The notes beneath the pieces were generated by a model. The model made no database searches. It was not told the DNA's origin and was given only the letters and a program-made list of their open reading frames with translations. A program made the position numbers and the translations under genes. Positions 44,973 through 56,871 of a DNA stretch of 64,000 nucleotides are shown here, piece after piece. Every line of letters begins with the position of its first letter. Positions within the stretch are counted from its first letter, which is position 1. Source of the stretch: Arcuatula senhousia (lineage: Eukaryota > Mollusca > Bivalvia > Mytilida > Mytilidae); NCBI GenBank assembly GCA_963971305.1, contig OZ020308.1:32393275-32457274 (forward strand). The letters run 5' to 3'.

Positions 44973-45332
44973 AATTGAAAGTCACTCAACCAAGTCCAAA
45001 GATGGGGATGAAGATGTACTAAGCTACCAGTGGGGCATATGCACACCAAGTTTTATTGACTTAGGACTTAATGTCCTTGAGAAATGACCTTACTACATGT
45101 ATGCTCATTATTAACCTGAAAATCAAGGTTGAGGTGAACAGATGGTGATGCAGATAGATATACATGTACTACAAATGTAAGCTACATGTACCACTGAGGC
45201 ATAAACATACCAAGTTTCATCAACTAGGACTTATAGTTCTTGAGATATAGAGGTGCTTATAAAACCTTTCCCATGATTGTTAACGCTGCAGCCGCTAAAG
45301 CCATACCCAAGTCTTGCTTTTGCTTCACACAG
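44973..45332. other. Repeat-flank sequence without a gene
   Basis: It contains CAAGTTTTATTGACTTAGGA and a later relative (CAAGTTTCATCAACTAGGAC), a diverged ~190-bp duplication. No coding evidence. Confidence 0.4.
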
Positions 45333-45570
45333 ATCAGGTGTGGAATTAGTGTATGTGGCAAAAGTTTTACAAAAAATGGTATCTTTTGAATCATTAATGA
45401 CAGAAGGCCAGTATTCTCCAACAAAGTTCAAAGCTGCTGTTTGCAATCTTAATGTTGGCTTCAGGAAAAATAGAATGCACATGGTTCAGATTGATTTCAG
45501 CATTGCCAATTCAATAACCAAAGAACCAGAACCAAAAAAAACAAGTACAGTTACCTCTTACATGTCTTAA
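45333..45570 (+). CDS. Candidate terminal exon, unrecognised product
   Basis: After the acceptor TGCTTCACACAG, an open frame of 78 codons reads SGVELVYVAKVLQKMVSFES and continues through YSPTKFKAAVCNLNVGFRKN to a serine/threonine-rich KKTSTVTSYMS and TAA. The composition is protein-like, unlike neighbouring repeats. No upstream exon was found and no family is recognised. It may be a captured exon or a pseudogene. Confidence 0.3.
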
Positions 45571-47228
45571 AGCAATTAAGGTGTCAATTTATTTTACATA
45601 TTTTTTGTTGTGTTTTAAACAAAAACAAGTAACAGAATAATTTAATTTTAATTTGGTAAAGAAAATATAATACAAAATATGATACAACATACAAGTTTCC
45701 TTTTACATATAAAATGATGAGAGTGCAAATTGAAAACAGAATGTAATAATTTTTTTAAATTAAAAATTCCGGGAAAAAAAAAGAAACATTGGTCAATTAA
45801 AAAAAATGTAGAATGAGTTGTACACTCAATGTATACATTGTACATGCATGTAAATGAACCTGCAAAAAAAGGATCAAACATGATCATAGATTGTTCTTGT
45901 TTATTGAAGTATTGAAAATGCAAAATATGAATGAAAACAGTTAATAATTGAGTTTTTATGGACCAAAATACCATAGTATAGATAATGGTATCCAAGAATG
46001 ACTTTGTTAAAAAGGATTTTTCGGGGGTTGGAATTTGCATGAGATTTTAAATAATTCAAAAATTGGTGCGATGTTAATGTTTTCATTACTACACTTTTGT
46101 ATCATATAAAAAAAAAAGTCTCTTAATAACAAGTTTGAAAGCAAAAATGTTTACCAAATGTACATAATTTAAGTATTTATGTATGTTCGAATGAAAATAA
46201 TCATTCCTTAACTCAAAAAAGAATGATTTTAACATACTGTACTACACAAGTTTTAAAGCAGTTGGAAGATAGGTGTGTCTGTAACCCACTGATGGCTCTC
46301 TTGTGATAAAAACATGTTGGGCGGACAGAGACAAGTTAAAGTATATGGTCCTTTTTACATATGTGGCCAGCCGATAAAAATGTATACAAAAAGAACAATG
46401 AAAGTATTCCAAAATTGAATATTGCTATATTTCTTTAAATTGTATGCAAGTATTCCCATACTTGCCAATCATTCAGATTTAAACTATATAAACAGGCATT
46501 CAAATGATTATTTTATGTAAAAGGGGAAAAAAAATGTAAATATGTTGTAGAAATTTGCTATGCAATTCTTAAAACACTGTTTTTTTTTGGTTAAATTTTT
46601 ACATTTTTCAATCTGAGTAAGCAGATAGGTGAAATTCTTTTCTGTAAAAAAAGGCAAAAAAAGTGCCAATATGGTACAGAAAATATGAAAAAAATTGTTA
46701 TCTGAGAAGGTGATTAAATTTTTTGAGGAGGTAGGTTTTCAGCGGATGAGAAACAGCAAGCAAACATTTTTGATGGACTAATTTGATTTGGTTTTGTTTG
46801 TTTGAAATTAGAACTTGTACTTCTCAACATTTGTTTTTCATTATTAAGTAATTCTGAAAAGGATTTAACATTTACAGATGTTTTTATCTAGTTAGCAAGC
46901 ACAAACTTTGAAAAGATTTACCCAACTTTGCAATTTTTTTTCTTCATATGGAAAGGTTTGCATCTTAAAAAACATAAAATAATCAGTATGTTCATTTAGT
47001 AAAGACATTAGGCCTAAAAAAAAATTGTGTGTTTAGGGTAACATGACCCTACCTCCAATTTTATGCCAAGCCTAAAGTTTTTTTTTGCTTATTTTACAAC
47101 AAGCACGGTTTAAGCCACAAAGATACCCTCATTACTCCAATATAAAAGAGAAATAAAAAAAAAAAAAATCATACCTACCCTATCTGTCCTTTCAAAAACA
47201 TACAATTTTTCTTTCTTTGCCTTAGCAG
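45571..47228. other. AT-rich intergenic stretch
   Basis: No supported gene. The longest ORF (minus, 45648-46040) has low-complexity hydrophobic content and no splice context. Confidence 0.5.
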
Positions 47229-47946
47229 TTGCATAGAAAAATCTATTGAAGAAATGAAGTCTACCGTAAGACATGAACAGTTGTATAAAAAAATCTACCT
47301 TAAGACGTGAACTGTTGCAGAAAAAAATCTACTGTTAGACATAAAGTTGCATAAAAAAAAAAACTACATTAAGACATGAACAGTTGCATAAAAAAATCTA
47401 CCTTAAGACATGAACTGTTGCATAAAAAAATCTACATTAAGACATAAACAGTTGCATAAAAAATCTACCTTAAGACATGAACAGTTGCATAAAAAAATCT
47501 ACCTTATGACATGAACTGTTGCATAAAAAAATCTACATTAAGACATGAACTGTTGCATAAAAAGATCTACATTAAGACATAAACAGTTGCATAAAAAAAT
47601 CTACCTTAAGACATGAACAGTTGCATAAAAAAATCTACCTTAAGACATGAACTGTTGCATAAAAAAATCTACATTAAGACATAAACAGTTGCATAAAAAA
47701 TCTACCTTAAGACATGAACAGTTGCATAAAAAAATCTACCTTTAGACATGAACTGTTGCATAAAAAAATCTACATTAAGACATGAACTGTTGTATAAAAA
47801 AATCTACCTTAAGACATGAACAGTTGCATAAAAAAAATCTACCTGAAGATATGAACAGTTGCATAAAAAAATCTACCTTAAGACATGAACTGTTGCATAA
47901 AAAAATCTACATTAAGACATAAACAGTTGCATAAAAAATCTACCTT
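47229..47946. repeat. 34-bp minisatellite, about 21 copies
   Basis: The unit is close to GTTGCATAAAAAAATCTACC followed by TTAAGACATGAACA. Alternating units differ at fixed positions (GAACAG/GAACTG, ACCTTAAG/ACATTAAG, ACATGAAC/ACATAAAC), so the array shows a higher-order pattern of two to three units. It lies just downstream of the RPA-like gene. Confidence 0.9.
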
Positions 47947-48023
47947 TTTAAATAAACATGACTTAAAACATTTACATACTCTGCATAGGGACAGAAGTGT
48001 GGTGCTACCTTAAGAGGAAAGTT

Positions 48024-51000
48024 TTATTTAACAGAGACAATTTTTGTGACAGAGCTGTTGTTTATTTGTGCTTTTACTGTTGAGTTCATCACAAAGTACA
48101 TTTCTATGTCATCAGTAGTAGTTATTGCAGATGTGGATGGAAACGCATTCAGGACTGTGTCTGAAATGTACACTTTTTTGGTTTGATCATCTTGGGTAAC
48201 AATGAGTTCACATTTCTTTGTTTCTAAAACATTGGCCGTTTTCATAACCATCTTACAGTTACCACACTTCACTACAGGAAGATCTCTGTTGTACTCCCCC
48301 AGATCCCTGTTGCAGGATATGCATGCTGCTTGTTGAAAGCATTTGGCTGAAATAATTTTCAAATCATATTCAATAGATGGATTGTCTTCCACATCCTCTT
48401 CCTCTATTACATTTTCTAGATCTTCAATTGAGGTAATTGTTGTGTCGGGTGTTGTTGAAAGTGTTTTGTGGTTGTAGAATGTTCTGACAGACACTTTTGT
48501 TATCTTGTAGCTCTTTCCTTCTTGTATGTCTTTTATTTGTTGGTTCCAGAAGGTTAGTTGAATGGAGGAGGTGCTGTCAACTGCAACGGTTTCCATTTTT
48601 TGGGACATGCCACTTCTAGTTGCTTGTTCAACTGGTAATTTTTTTGACAGAATTTTCACTTTAACATTTGCCTAAAAGAAGAAAATAAGTTATGAATGTA
48701 CAAAATGTATGAAATATGTGAAAAAAAGTTATTATAAAAAAACTATTTAAGTAATAAGACATAAACACATGGGAATAGACCTCTATTTTTCCTGTCTTGA
48801 TAGTTTCAAGTTAAAATAGTCATATCTTAGCAAGTTTACATCGCCATAACATAATACGATGGTAAAAATTTGCGGTCGTATTAACATGGGTCAAAGACAG
48901 AAATGGCTGGATTTCGTTAAATATATGAAGTTGGTAAGCAAAAGACATGATGGGACCACCTGTTAATCCTGTATACCAAATTGATATCAATAGGCTTTGA
49001 TAAAGGGTTCCTGAGAAAACTGTAATGAAAATTTTTTACAAATGACTATTAATGTTGAAATTTTTACTAAGTCGGCAAGCAGGAAGTAGGTGAGCAACAG
49101 ACCTGAAATTGAATCCCACGTTATGGGACCCCACCCTGATGCTGTATAACAAATACCAAGTGGCTGTGATAAGTAGTTACTGAGAAAACCGTTACGCAAA
49201 TTGCTTACCCCCTTGCCCGCCGCCTGACATTTACCATTTTATAACCCGGATTTTTCACTCCGTGAAATTCGGCCAAAAATAGAGTTGGTGGGTAAGGGCA
49301 AGGAAAATATATGTGTGTTTCCTGTTTCATATCTGAAAAAATTAGGATAGGTACATGTACATGTAGGTAGGCATTTATTTATTTATTTTTTTACCTTAAG
49401 TTAATGGGACCAGGATCTTGAGTTTCATAGTGCTTATGCCAAAATTGCAATAAAATGTTAGAGAAACAGGAAACACTCCTTTTTTTTATTTGGTCTAAGA
49501 ATTTCTTTTTTTTAATATATTTGCAGGGAATAAGTACTTTTACTGTTTTTTCCATGTTCTGGATTGGTTTTAGCCATTCTCAAGATACATGTAGGGGCCA
49601 CCATTTTGGTATTTGGAATAGTTTTTCACATGTTTCATGAATGTCATGAATGTACAAAATTTTGATGTGATTCAATCTTTTTGGCAATAATTTTTGCATG
49701 GATTTAAGAGTTGAGCATTTAGTGTTTTAACAAATAATATGTTTAATGTGTTTTCCACCAAAGCCTTATTTCAACAATTATTTGTTGAAAGCAAGACAAA
49801 AATATATTTGTTTTAACTTGTTCTTTCGTGATTTTTTAATTGTAACAATATATAATATTTCTGAAAATTTTAAATGGGAGATGAGCAAAGCTGTTAGAAA
49901 TAGATATTCTGCCAAATCTCATGTGCCCTAAAATTTGATGGAAGGAAAAAAAAACTTTTGGTCATCTTTTTGGACACCCTCTGCTATTCCAAAAAGTTTA
50001 TTATATCACAAACCAGACTGGGAATTTTTCATTTGTCCACATTTATGTAAACCTTTTGCAATCAATAATGGTATTGTCTTTCTCATATTAGGTTAATTCT
50101 TGTAAATACATCTACATGTATAATAGTCAGGGTTGGCAAAGTATTGACCGCCCGGGATTTCCCATCCGGGAAAACCCGGGTTTCCCAGGCTGGGCAATAC
50201 CCTTAAAATTGTCAAAGTGGGCAATACTGGGTAATAAGAATTTATTCAGGAAAAAAATCCTATTTAATAATATTTTATACTTCAAAAGAGCTTCTCATCT
50301 ACAAAATACATAAATGATTTGTATTTGCCAACCCTGATAATAGTATCGTAGTACCTTAGAATAATCATTCAAGTTTTCTTTAATAAACTCAATTGTCTTC
50401 ATATCCTCTGGAAGGTTTTGGAATGAGAAATCCAATCTTCTGGAAGGACTTGTAAGCTTTGATCTGCTTCCATATTTGATGTCAAATTTCCCTGTACTAT
50501 TCTTTGAAGGGGTCAAGTCGATCCCTTCCAGCTTAATTTCTGTCCTGCAAATAGAAAAACATACCATATTTTATAAAGACTTTCTAATGATTCAAGCAGA
50601 TTTGCTGACAAGTTATAAGGATCAAAGTACATTTTGTATCTCCTGTGGTGCAGTTGATTGAAAATAAGTATTGTAACAGTACTTTTAATTGTGGGTATGA
50701 TAGGAATTACACTATTGACGATTTATCAATTTGTTGTTTCAAAAGCTTGATTAAGAAATAAAAATAAAATGGACAAATTTGACCTCACAGGGATCGACAT
50801 TAACTTTTAGACATACTTGTTAAACTGTTACCAAAATTTTCTACTATTGGACATTATTGTCAAAAATTGACTAAGTTGGTAAACAGGAAGTAGGTGACCG
50901 ACAGACCTGAAATTGCATCCCACGTTATGGGACCTCACACTGATGCTGTATTCCAAATATCAAGTGGCTGTGATAAGTAGTTGCTGAGAAAACTGTCAAA

Positions 51001-53331
51001 AATATTTTCTACTATTGGACATTATTGTCAAAAATTGACTAAGTTGGTAAACATGAAGTAGGTGAGCGACTGACCTGAAATTGCATCACACATTATGGGA
51101 CCTCATAATGATGCTGTATAAAAATATCAAGTGGCTATAATAAGTAGTTGCTGAGAAAACTGTTACAGAAATTTTTCCCCGCCCACAAGACATTCACCAT
51201 TTTATAACCCTGATTTTTTACTCCGTGAAATTTGGCCATAAACCAGTAAGAAATAAGGTCAAATGCAAATAAATTGCATAACTTAATCTGATTTTTTCAC
51301 TTGCTTTGGACAACTAACCCACAAGATTCATTTGTCCGACCACGGAAATTACTTGTCCTGGGCAATCGGACAACCGTTTATGTCGAACCCTGTCTCAGTA
51401 TAAGTCGTGTTTTTTTGTTTTGTTTACATGGAATTTTTTTACATCTTTTCCTGAGGTCAATGGTTGTTGAGTTTTCTTTTGGTTATTAAAACTAATATAG
51501 GGATCAAAGACATTGTAAGCTTGTTAATCAGGAGTTTCATTACAAGATATCAGATAGTTTTTATTTTTTGTGACAAGGATGTGCATAGTATGTACATGAA
51601 TGGCCTAAAAAGGGTAAACTTACACAGAAATATACAATGGACCATCCATATAACTTGAAAAAGGGGGGGGGCTTGAAATATTATTTTGACCAGAAAAATT
51701 TTTTCACACAGAGTACAAAGATTTTTTTTTTAGTCTTTTAATGTTTTGAATATTTTTTTTCACAAAATAGCATTATTGTTTTTTTTTTTTTTACACCAAT
51801 ATCATCCAAAATATTTTTTTCAAAAATAATCAAAATCAAAATATTTTGTTTGAAATGAGCCAAGCCCATACTTTCAAGTTAAATGGCTGGTTCCTAAGAT
51901 TTTTTGAATGCACACTTTTTTTGCCAATGTAAACGAGCAGGAATAACCACATGTACAACATGTACAGGCACATGTCAATGTTTTGTTCAAATTTGATTGG
52001 TGTTATTTTGTTCACAGGGTCCACCACTATGGATCACGGTCAATTTTTTTTCATGAAAACACCATCTTTTACATCAATATGATAAATTTATAATTGTTTC
52101 TTAACCATTATTCAACGTTAACTATATTGCAAGCCTTCACTTTTGATCTATGTCAGCCCTCATGGTTGATCTTAACTAACTAAAGTCCAAAAATGTTCAT
52201 TGGGACTTAATACAACCGGTCCGATTTAACTATGGACTTATGATTGAGGCGTGCAAACACAACAATGAAAATTTACGTCATCATGAACAAACCAATCGGT
52301 AACAAAAAACTGTAAATTGTCACAGTAGGAAAAACCAACGTCAGCCAGGTGTAATCGAGCAAATCTGATGCAATTTTCTATGCTGATCCTGCTTTATCCA
52401 TATGATTCTAAAACTATTGTTAACATATTGCCCGTAGGTTCGTGCGTTGGTCAAGTTAGCGCAAAGAACGTTCTTAAGAAATGGGACTTAGGTGGAAATA
52501 GAAAGATACAACTTGCTTTTACTGAATAAAAACAATAAACCATACGTATTTCTTTGTTAAAATATTGCATGTTATCATGTAAGAAGATAGGTTTAATAAG
52601 CCAAAATAATATAGTTTATTGGGCCATTAAAACAGTGATTTTCAAAATTTTCGCTGGGGGCTTTGCCCCCTGGACCCCCGTCAATGGGGGCCTCAGTCGG
52701 CGGCCCCCAATCCCCTGCCTCGTCCTTTATTATACTCTAGTTACGGCCCTGATATCCAATCAAATTTAACGTTTGCACGACCCATTCATTCAATCAATGT
52801 ATTTTTGTTTATGTAATCAAATGTAACGATTTGTGGTTTTTGTTAATGATTGAACATAAATTTTCATTATCGTGTTTGCACACTTCACTTTATGCGACAA
52901 TCGAAAGTCCATAGTTAAATCGGAAAATGTCCTAAATTGATCTACGTTCGGTAAATCTGTTGTTACCCTTTTTGTTTTCACAAATTCCTAGGCTTTACTC
53001 CGTTCATTGTCTACTGTATTCCTATTATTTACTAGCCGGTCAACAACGAATAACATCTTTGACAGGAGAACGGAGTAATTGATAAACATGTGCAGTATTC
53101 AATTTCACGATAAATAAATAAAATATACCTTTCTTTGGCAAAGTTGTAAAATTTCTGTCTCGTTTCGTCATTAGTAAAGCAAACAACTTCCCTGACGTCT
53201 TCTTTTTGCTGAAGCATGCAGTTGAAATATCGATTGCCCTGTGAAGATGTTTTCATTGGGCTGACACTGTGTATGAACCCTTCCGCTGAAGAATTTGAAT
53301 CAGTTTTTCTGAATTTTGCTTGGGATGCCAT
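48024..53331 (-). CDS. RPA1-like single-strand DNA-binding protein, three exons, intact
   Basis: Exons (minus): 53331-53129 (MASQAKFRKTDSNSSAEGF...FAKE), 50544-50355 (TEIKLEGIDLTPSKNSTGKF...) and 48671-48024. Junctions are AAAG|GTATAT, TTTGCAG|GAC, AAG|GTACTA and CTTTTAG|GCA; phases match and the joined frame has 346 codons with no stop. The C-terminal part has an OB-fold-like strand pattern and a zinc motif CISCNRDLGEYNRDLPVVKC-x2-C (two CxxC pairs), as in DBD-C of RPA1. It is shorter than cellular RPA1 (about 600 aa). It likely binds ssDNA in replication. RPA-like proteins occur in some plant and animal Helitrons; the Helentron lies 1.9 kb upstream on the same strand. Confidence 0.75.
48902..49276. 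repeat. Family G TIR element in RPA intron 2
   Basis: The ends are ATGGCTGGATTTCGTTAA and GTGAAATTCGGCCAAAA. The interior module (GTAGGTGAGCAACAGACCTG ... GAGAAAACTGT) is present twice. Same family as 17104-17313. Confidence 0.75.
50820..51245. repeat. Family G copy in RPA intron 1, internally duplicated
   Basis: Two ~180-bp modules each contain TTTTCTACTATTGGACATTA, GTAGGTGA(C/G)CGAC(A/T)GACCTG and TAGTTGCTGAGAAAACTGT. It ends GTGAAATTTGGCCATAAAC. Confidence 0.75.
51250..52200. other. RPA intron 1 sequence, nothing recognised
   Basis: AT-rich with long T-runs (51720-51795). No gene supported. Confidence 0.5.
52216..52926. repeat. 0.7-kb TIR element in RPA intron 1
   Basis: TCCGATTTAACTATGGACTT at 52219 reappears inverted as AAGTCCATAGTTAAATCGGA at 52904-52923. 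GTGCAAACAC is also inverted inside both ends. The interior includes a GC-rich GGGGGCTTTGCCCCCTGGAC hairpin at 52656. No ORF. Confidence 0.75.
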
Positions 53332-53777
53332 TTTTATTTCCCGCCAATAGACGCTTTTCGGCTTTTTCCGTTTTATTTCGTGTAATACCGTCGGGACTTT
53401 AGAATTTTTTTTTGTTTTTCTCCCATGTGTTATCTTCAGAAAAGTATTTGTATCAATCTAATTCACTGCAATATCAAATAAATGTCATCTTTTATCATCC
53501 TGCTGTTATGTATAAATTTACATTTGCAATCCTCGGATGAGTACGCTACTGTACGGAATCAGCCGAAGTTGAGACGAATGCATTCGGAGGGGGCAGTCAA
53601 ATACTGAAAACATTTACAAAAAAAAAAAAAAAAAAAGAAAATGTAAAGAAATTAAAATGAACACTCAAAATTTGATCAGATAGATATGGACCAATCCATG
53701 TTTTCAATAGCAACAGTTCATTTCTTTGAAATTATTTATACATGTATATTCATTTTATAATAATTTATCAATGATTC

Positions 53778-53957
53778 ATATGAGTGGCGGATTCAGGGGG
53801 GGGGTTGCAGAGGGGGCATACACCCCCTTTTATTGAGAAATTTTAATGTTTTGTGTATTAAATTGACCAAGTTGCTTCAAATTTTCATCAAAATCTGACA
53901 TTTTTAGCAATTATGCCCCCCCCCCTTTTTCCGACCTCTGGATCCACCCCTGGTATA
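53778..53957. repeat. Short fold-back repeat (GTGGCGGATTCAGGGG type)
   Basis: GAGTGGCGGATTCAGGGGGG on the left is inverted as CCTCTGGATCCACCCCTGG on the right, with poly-G/poly-C stretches inside. It is a MITE-like element. Confidence 0.65.
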
Positions 53958-55193
53958 TGTCAATATATAATATATATAATAATAAATTATTATTCCAACA
54001 GCTCAGCATTACTTTGATTGTGAAATATTTGTGTCTGTTTCAAAAATGTAATAAATACAGTTTTGCTTTTGGTCAACATTAAATACTAAATTCTATGTAC
54101 AGTCTACTTTGTTGCATTCAATCTAAATGTATTTGAACATTTCATTAAATAATATAAATGTTTACTTAAATTCCTAAACATTAAAAAACGTCAAACTTGC
54201 ATGAAACATTTTAATATCATGTAAAAAAAGAACTGTCACAAGGACTTGTAAGTGGATAGAATATATGTACATGTAAATCATGGTTATATTTATTTATTCA
54301 AATTTTGGGGGAATCATTTTGTATCTTTCACTCTGTTTTCTGATCTATTTGTTTAATGATATATAAATCTTAATTTTTTTTAAAGAAACCATTAATACCC
54401 CTTGGAAACAATTACAAAGTTTGACAAACATTAAAATCATCTAAAAACAAAATTAAATTAATGTTCAACAAAGATATAATATTAAGATGCATACTGTACA
54501 ACATCTAGTTTTAAATGCATATCTGATGACATTAAAAAATTGATTTTAACACTAAAAATAGAATATAATGATCAAATCATACACAGGCACTGAACGTTAT
54601 AATATGAACACTATTTTCTTCTCAGGGATAGTATTGCTTATTTATTGGTGTAACGTTGAGTGCTTAATATGGACACTATTTTCTTCCCATGGATAGTATT
54701 GCTTTTTTATTGGTATAACGTTGAGTGCCTGTGGTTCATATAGAAAAATCTAGTTAACTAAACTCTTTAATTTAAGTTTGAAAAACTATGAGAAAACACA
54801 ATAATGATAAATAATTAAAGACGAACTACATGGACATGGATGTTTTGAATTGAACAGAGCTTCAAACCATACCATTGCACCTAGGATTATACCTTATATC
54901 AAAGCTCAATACTAAATTGTATAATAATTAATAAAGGTGGAACAGGTTCAGGTTAGGAGGGGTAAAGATGTGACTTTCTTGACTCTAGAAAATTCAGATA
55001 TATATTATCGTTAGTCATACAACAATTACAGTTAAGACAGCCCAAATAAAATGGTTTAGTTAATCATTATTCAGCTGCTTAAATAAAATTCAATACATGT
55101 ACATTGATTTGGTGCACACTCTAGTCCCCAACCCTAACCCCAACCTGTACCATGGTTTGAGTGGAAACCCATAATCAACAATAACCACTCAAA
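53958..55193. other. AT-rich stretch between the RPA-like gene and the Helentron
   Basis: It contains one 2-copy tandem duplication at 54585-54735 (GAACACTATTTTCTTCTCAG / GGACACTATTTTCTTCCCAT). No gene is seen. Confidence 0.5.
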
Positions 55194-55229
55194 GGACATT
55201 TGAGGTTGTTAAAACAACCTCAAATGTCC
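55194..55229 (-). terminator. 17-bp stem hairpin, probable Helentron 3' end
   Basis: GGACATTTGAGGTTGTT (55194-55210) and AACAACCTCAAATGTCC (55213-55229) are perfect complements with a 2-base spacer. It starts 28 bases after the polyprotein stop. Helitron-class elements carry a hairpin just inside the 3' terminus that ends rolling-circle transfer. Confidence 0.65.
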
Positions 55230-55257
55230 CTTTTTAACACTCAGCGGGTTTTACTCT

Positions 55258-56871
55258 TCACTGCGAATCCATTGCTACATAGACAATTTGATGGTCAGAC
55301 CAGTACGCATCAATGACATCAGTTTCAAACATGACATTTGAATCAGTATTCACAAAAATAAGATCAATCAATGTACCATACAGTCTGGTTGGTTTAGAAA
55401 CAATTTGAGAGCACATAAATGTTTCGGACATGAATTTGAGAAAATTATTGTGGCCTGACAATAGATCATAATTGAAATCTCCACTTATAATGATATTTTT
55501 GAGCTTAAAATCCAAGTGTGGAACTAGATTTGAGATAAATATGTCTTTCAGATTCTGCAGGGAACAATCTGATGCCCTGTACACAAATACTACCTGAAAA
55601 AGTCCTTTATCTGGGGATATTATTTCTATTAACTGAAATTCCAGTGTTTTTGTTGTAAAAGACATTTCTCTATGGAGTACACAACCATTCTTAATATACA
55701 CGATAAGACCATGTGGAGGCCTAGTACCTGGATGCAACTGATCTTGGTCAGCTCTGATAGGTGGTTGAAAACCTGGTAACAAGTAGTCATCTGAGAAATC
55801 TGAATGGGTTAGTCTTGATTCTGCAATTCCAATGACATCTGCATTGAGAATGCTTGGATCTCCTTTTACATCCTCATAATGTGCATGAAATGATCTTGCA
55901 TTGTTAAAAACTAACTTGAAATTTTCACAGGGCAACACATATAATGGTTTAAAACACAAGTTGAGAACTGCCTCGGATCTTAACCTGTCAATTTCATCCT
56001 TAACACAGTCTGAAACTGCAATTTTTTCTTCATTCAAACTTAAAATTTGTAATCCAGATAAACTAGTTACCCTGCTTAAAGCAACATAGTGAATGTGTGG
56101 AATTTTGCCTTTACATTTAGAGTCTAAACTAACAACCACCTGTTTTAAGGTATCACCTTGAGACTTGTGGATTGTTTTTCCAGCAGCTGGTCTTAGAGGC
56201 ATCTGGATTCGTTCAAAATTTTTGAAACGATAACTAAATGATCTTTTGATGTCAAAGACTGGGGTCCATATTTTGTCTACATTTTGATGATACAGGTGAC
56301 TATATTTTCTCCTAGTTTTTGTTCCAACTTTTTCATCATCAAATTTGACCCACACTATGCTTGGTCTGGAAGACTTTGTCTTGTATTCAAATAATTTAAT
56401 TTCACAAGATGAGCCATTGGTTAATCCATCTGTTACATCAATGTTTGCTGTAAGGTCATATTTCATTCCAACTGCAAGTTCTACTTCTTCTGCTAAATTT
56501 GCTGTGTCAGTTTGCTTCTTAGGTAAAGAACTGATGAGTTTTGCTTTGATTGCCTGTGAAAGGTCCCCAACTACAGAGTCCACTGCTTTTACAGTTTCTT
56601 TTTTAGATGTCAATGTACTTCTGAATTTATTGTTGAATTTATCAACAAGGTTGTTTTCTACAAATAAATGGGTACTGTTCTTAAAGTAGTGTTCATCTTC
56701 AATATGAATCACTCTGGTATTCAAAATTCCAAAGTCATTTTCAGTGAGATTATTTTGTCTCAATCTGTTCAACATTTCTGCAAACTCTATGTCATCTTTT
56801 TGTCTCATTATCTTTGTTAACTCGTGCATCTTGAACAAATCTTTCCACAAATTTGGAGCCAAAGCAGACAC
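55258..56871 (-). CDS. Helentron polyprotein, part 3: helicase C-terminus and endonuclease
   Basis: 537 codons. Residues 1-290 finish a PIF1-like SF1 helicase: MRQKDDIEFAEMLNRLR (motif IV region), GKTIHKSQGDTLKQVVV and YVALSRVTSLSGLQIL (motifs V/VI). Residues ~317-537 form an endonuclease/exonuclease/phosphatase domain: NNARSFHAH, DVIGIAESRLT (catalytic Glu), ISGDFNYDLL (GDFN) and YWSDHQIVYV (SDH), so the key active-site residues are kept. This domain is diagnostic of Helentrons and may act in target or donor nicking. The start shown is only the first Met after the frameshift; the true protein enters from part 2. Confidence 0.88.
   Translation of the reverse strand: MSALAPNLWKDLFKMHELTKIMRQKDDIEFAEMLNRLRQNNLTENDFGILNTRVIHIEDEHYFKNSTHLFVENNLVDKFNNKFRSTLTSKKETVKAVDSVVGDLSQAIKAKLISSLPKKQTDTANLAEEVELAVGMKYDLTANIDVTDGLTNGSSCEIKLFEYKTKSSRPSIVWVKFDDEKVGTKTRRKYSHLYHQNVDKIWTPVFDIKRSFSYRFKNFERIQMPLRPAAGKTIHKSQGDTLKQVVVSLDSKCKGKIPHIHYVALSRVTSLSGLQILSLNEEKIAVSDCVKDEIDRLRSEAVLNLCFKPLYVLPCENFKLVFNNARSFHAHYEDVKGDPSILNADVIGIAESRLTHSDFSDDYLLPGFQPPIRADQDQLHPGTRPPHGLIVYIKNGCVLHREMSFTTKTLEFQLIEIISPDKGLFQVVFVYRASDCSLQNLKDIFISNLVPHLDFKLKNIIISGDFNYDLLSGHNNFLKFMSETFMCSQIVSKPTRLYGTLIDLIFVNTDSNVMFETDVIDAYWSDHQIVYVAMDSQ

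Noticed and set aside
47229..47946. CRISPR-like array
   Set aside because: Units are contiguous without unique spacers and the genome is eukaryotic; it is a minisatellite.
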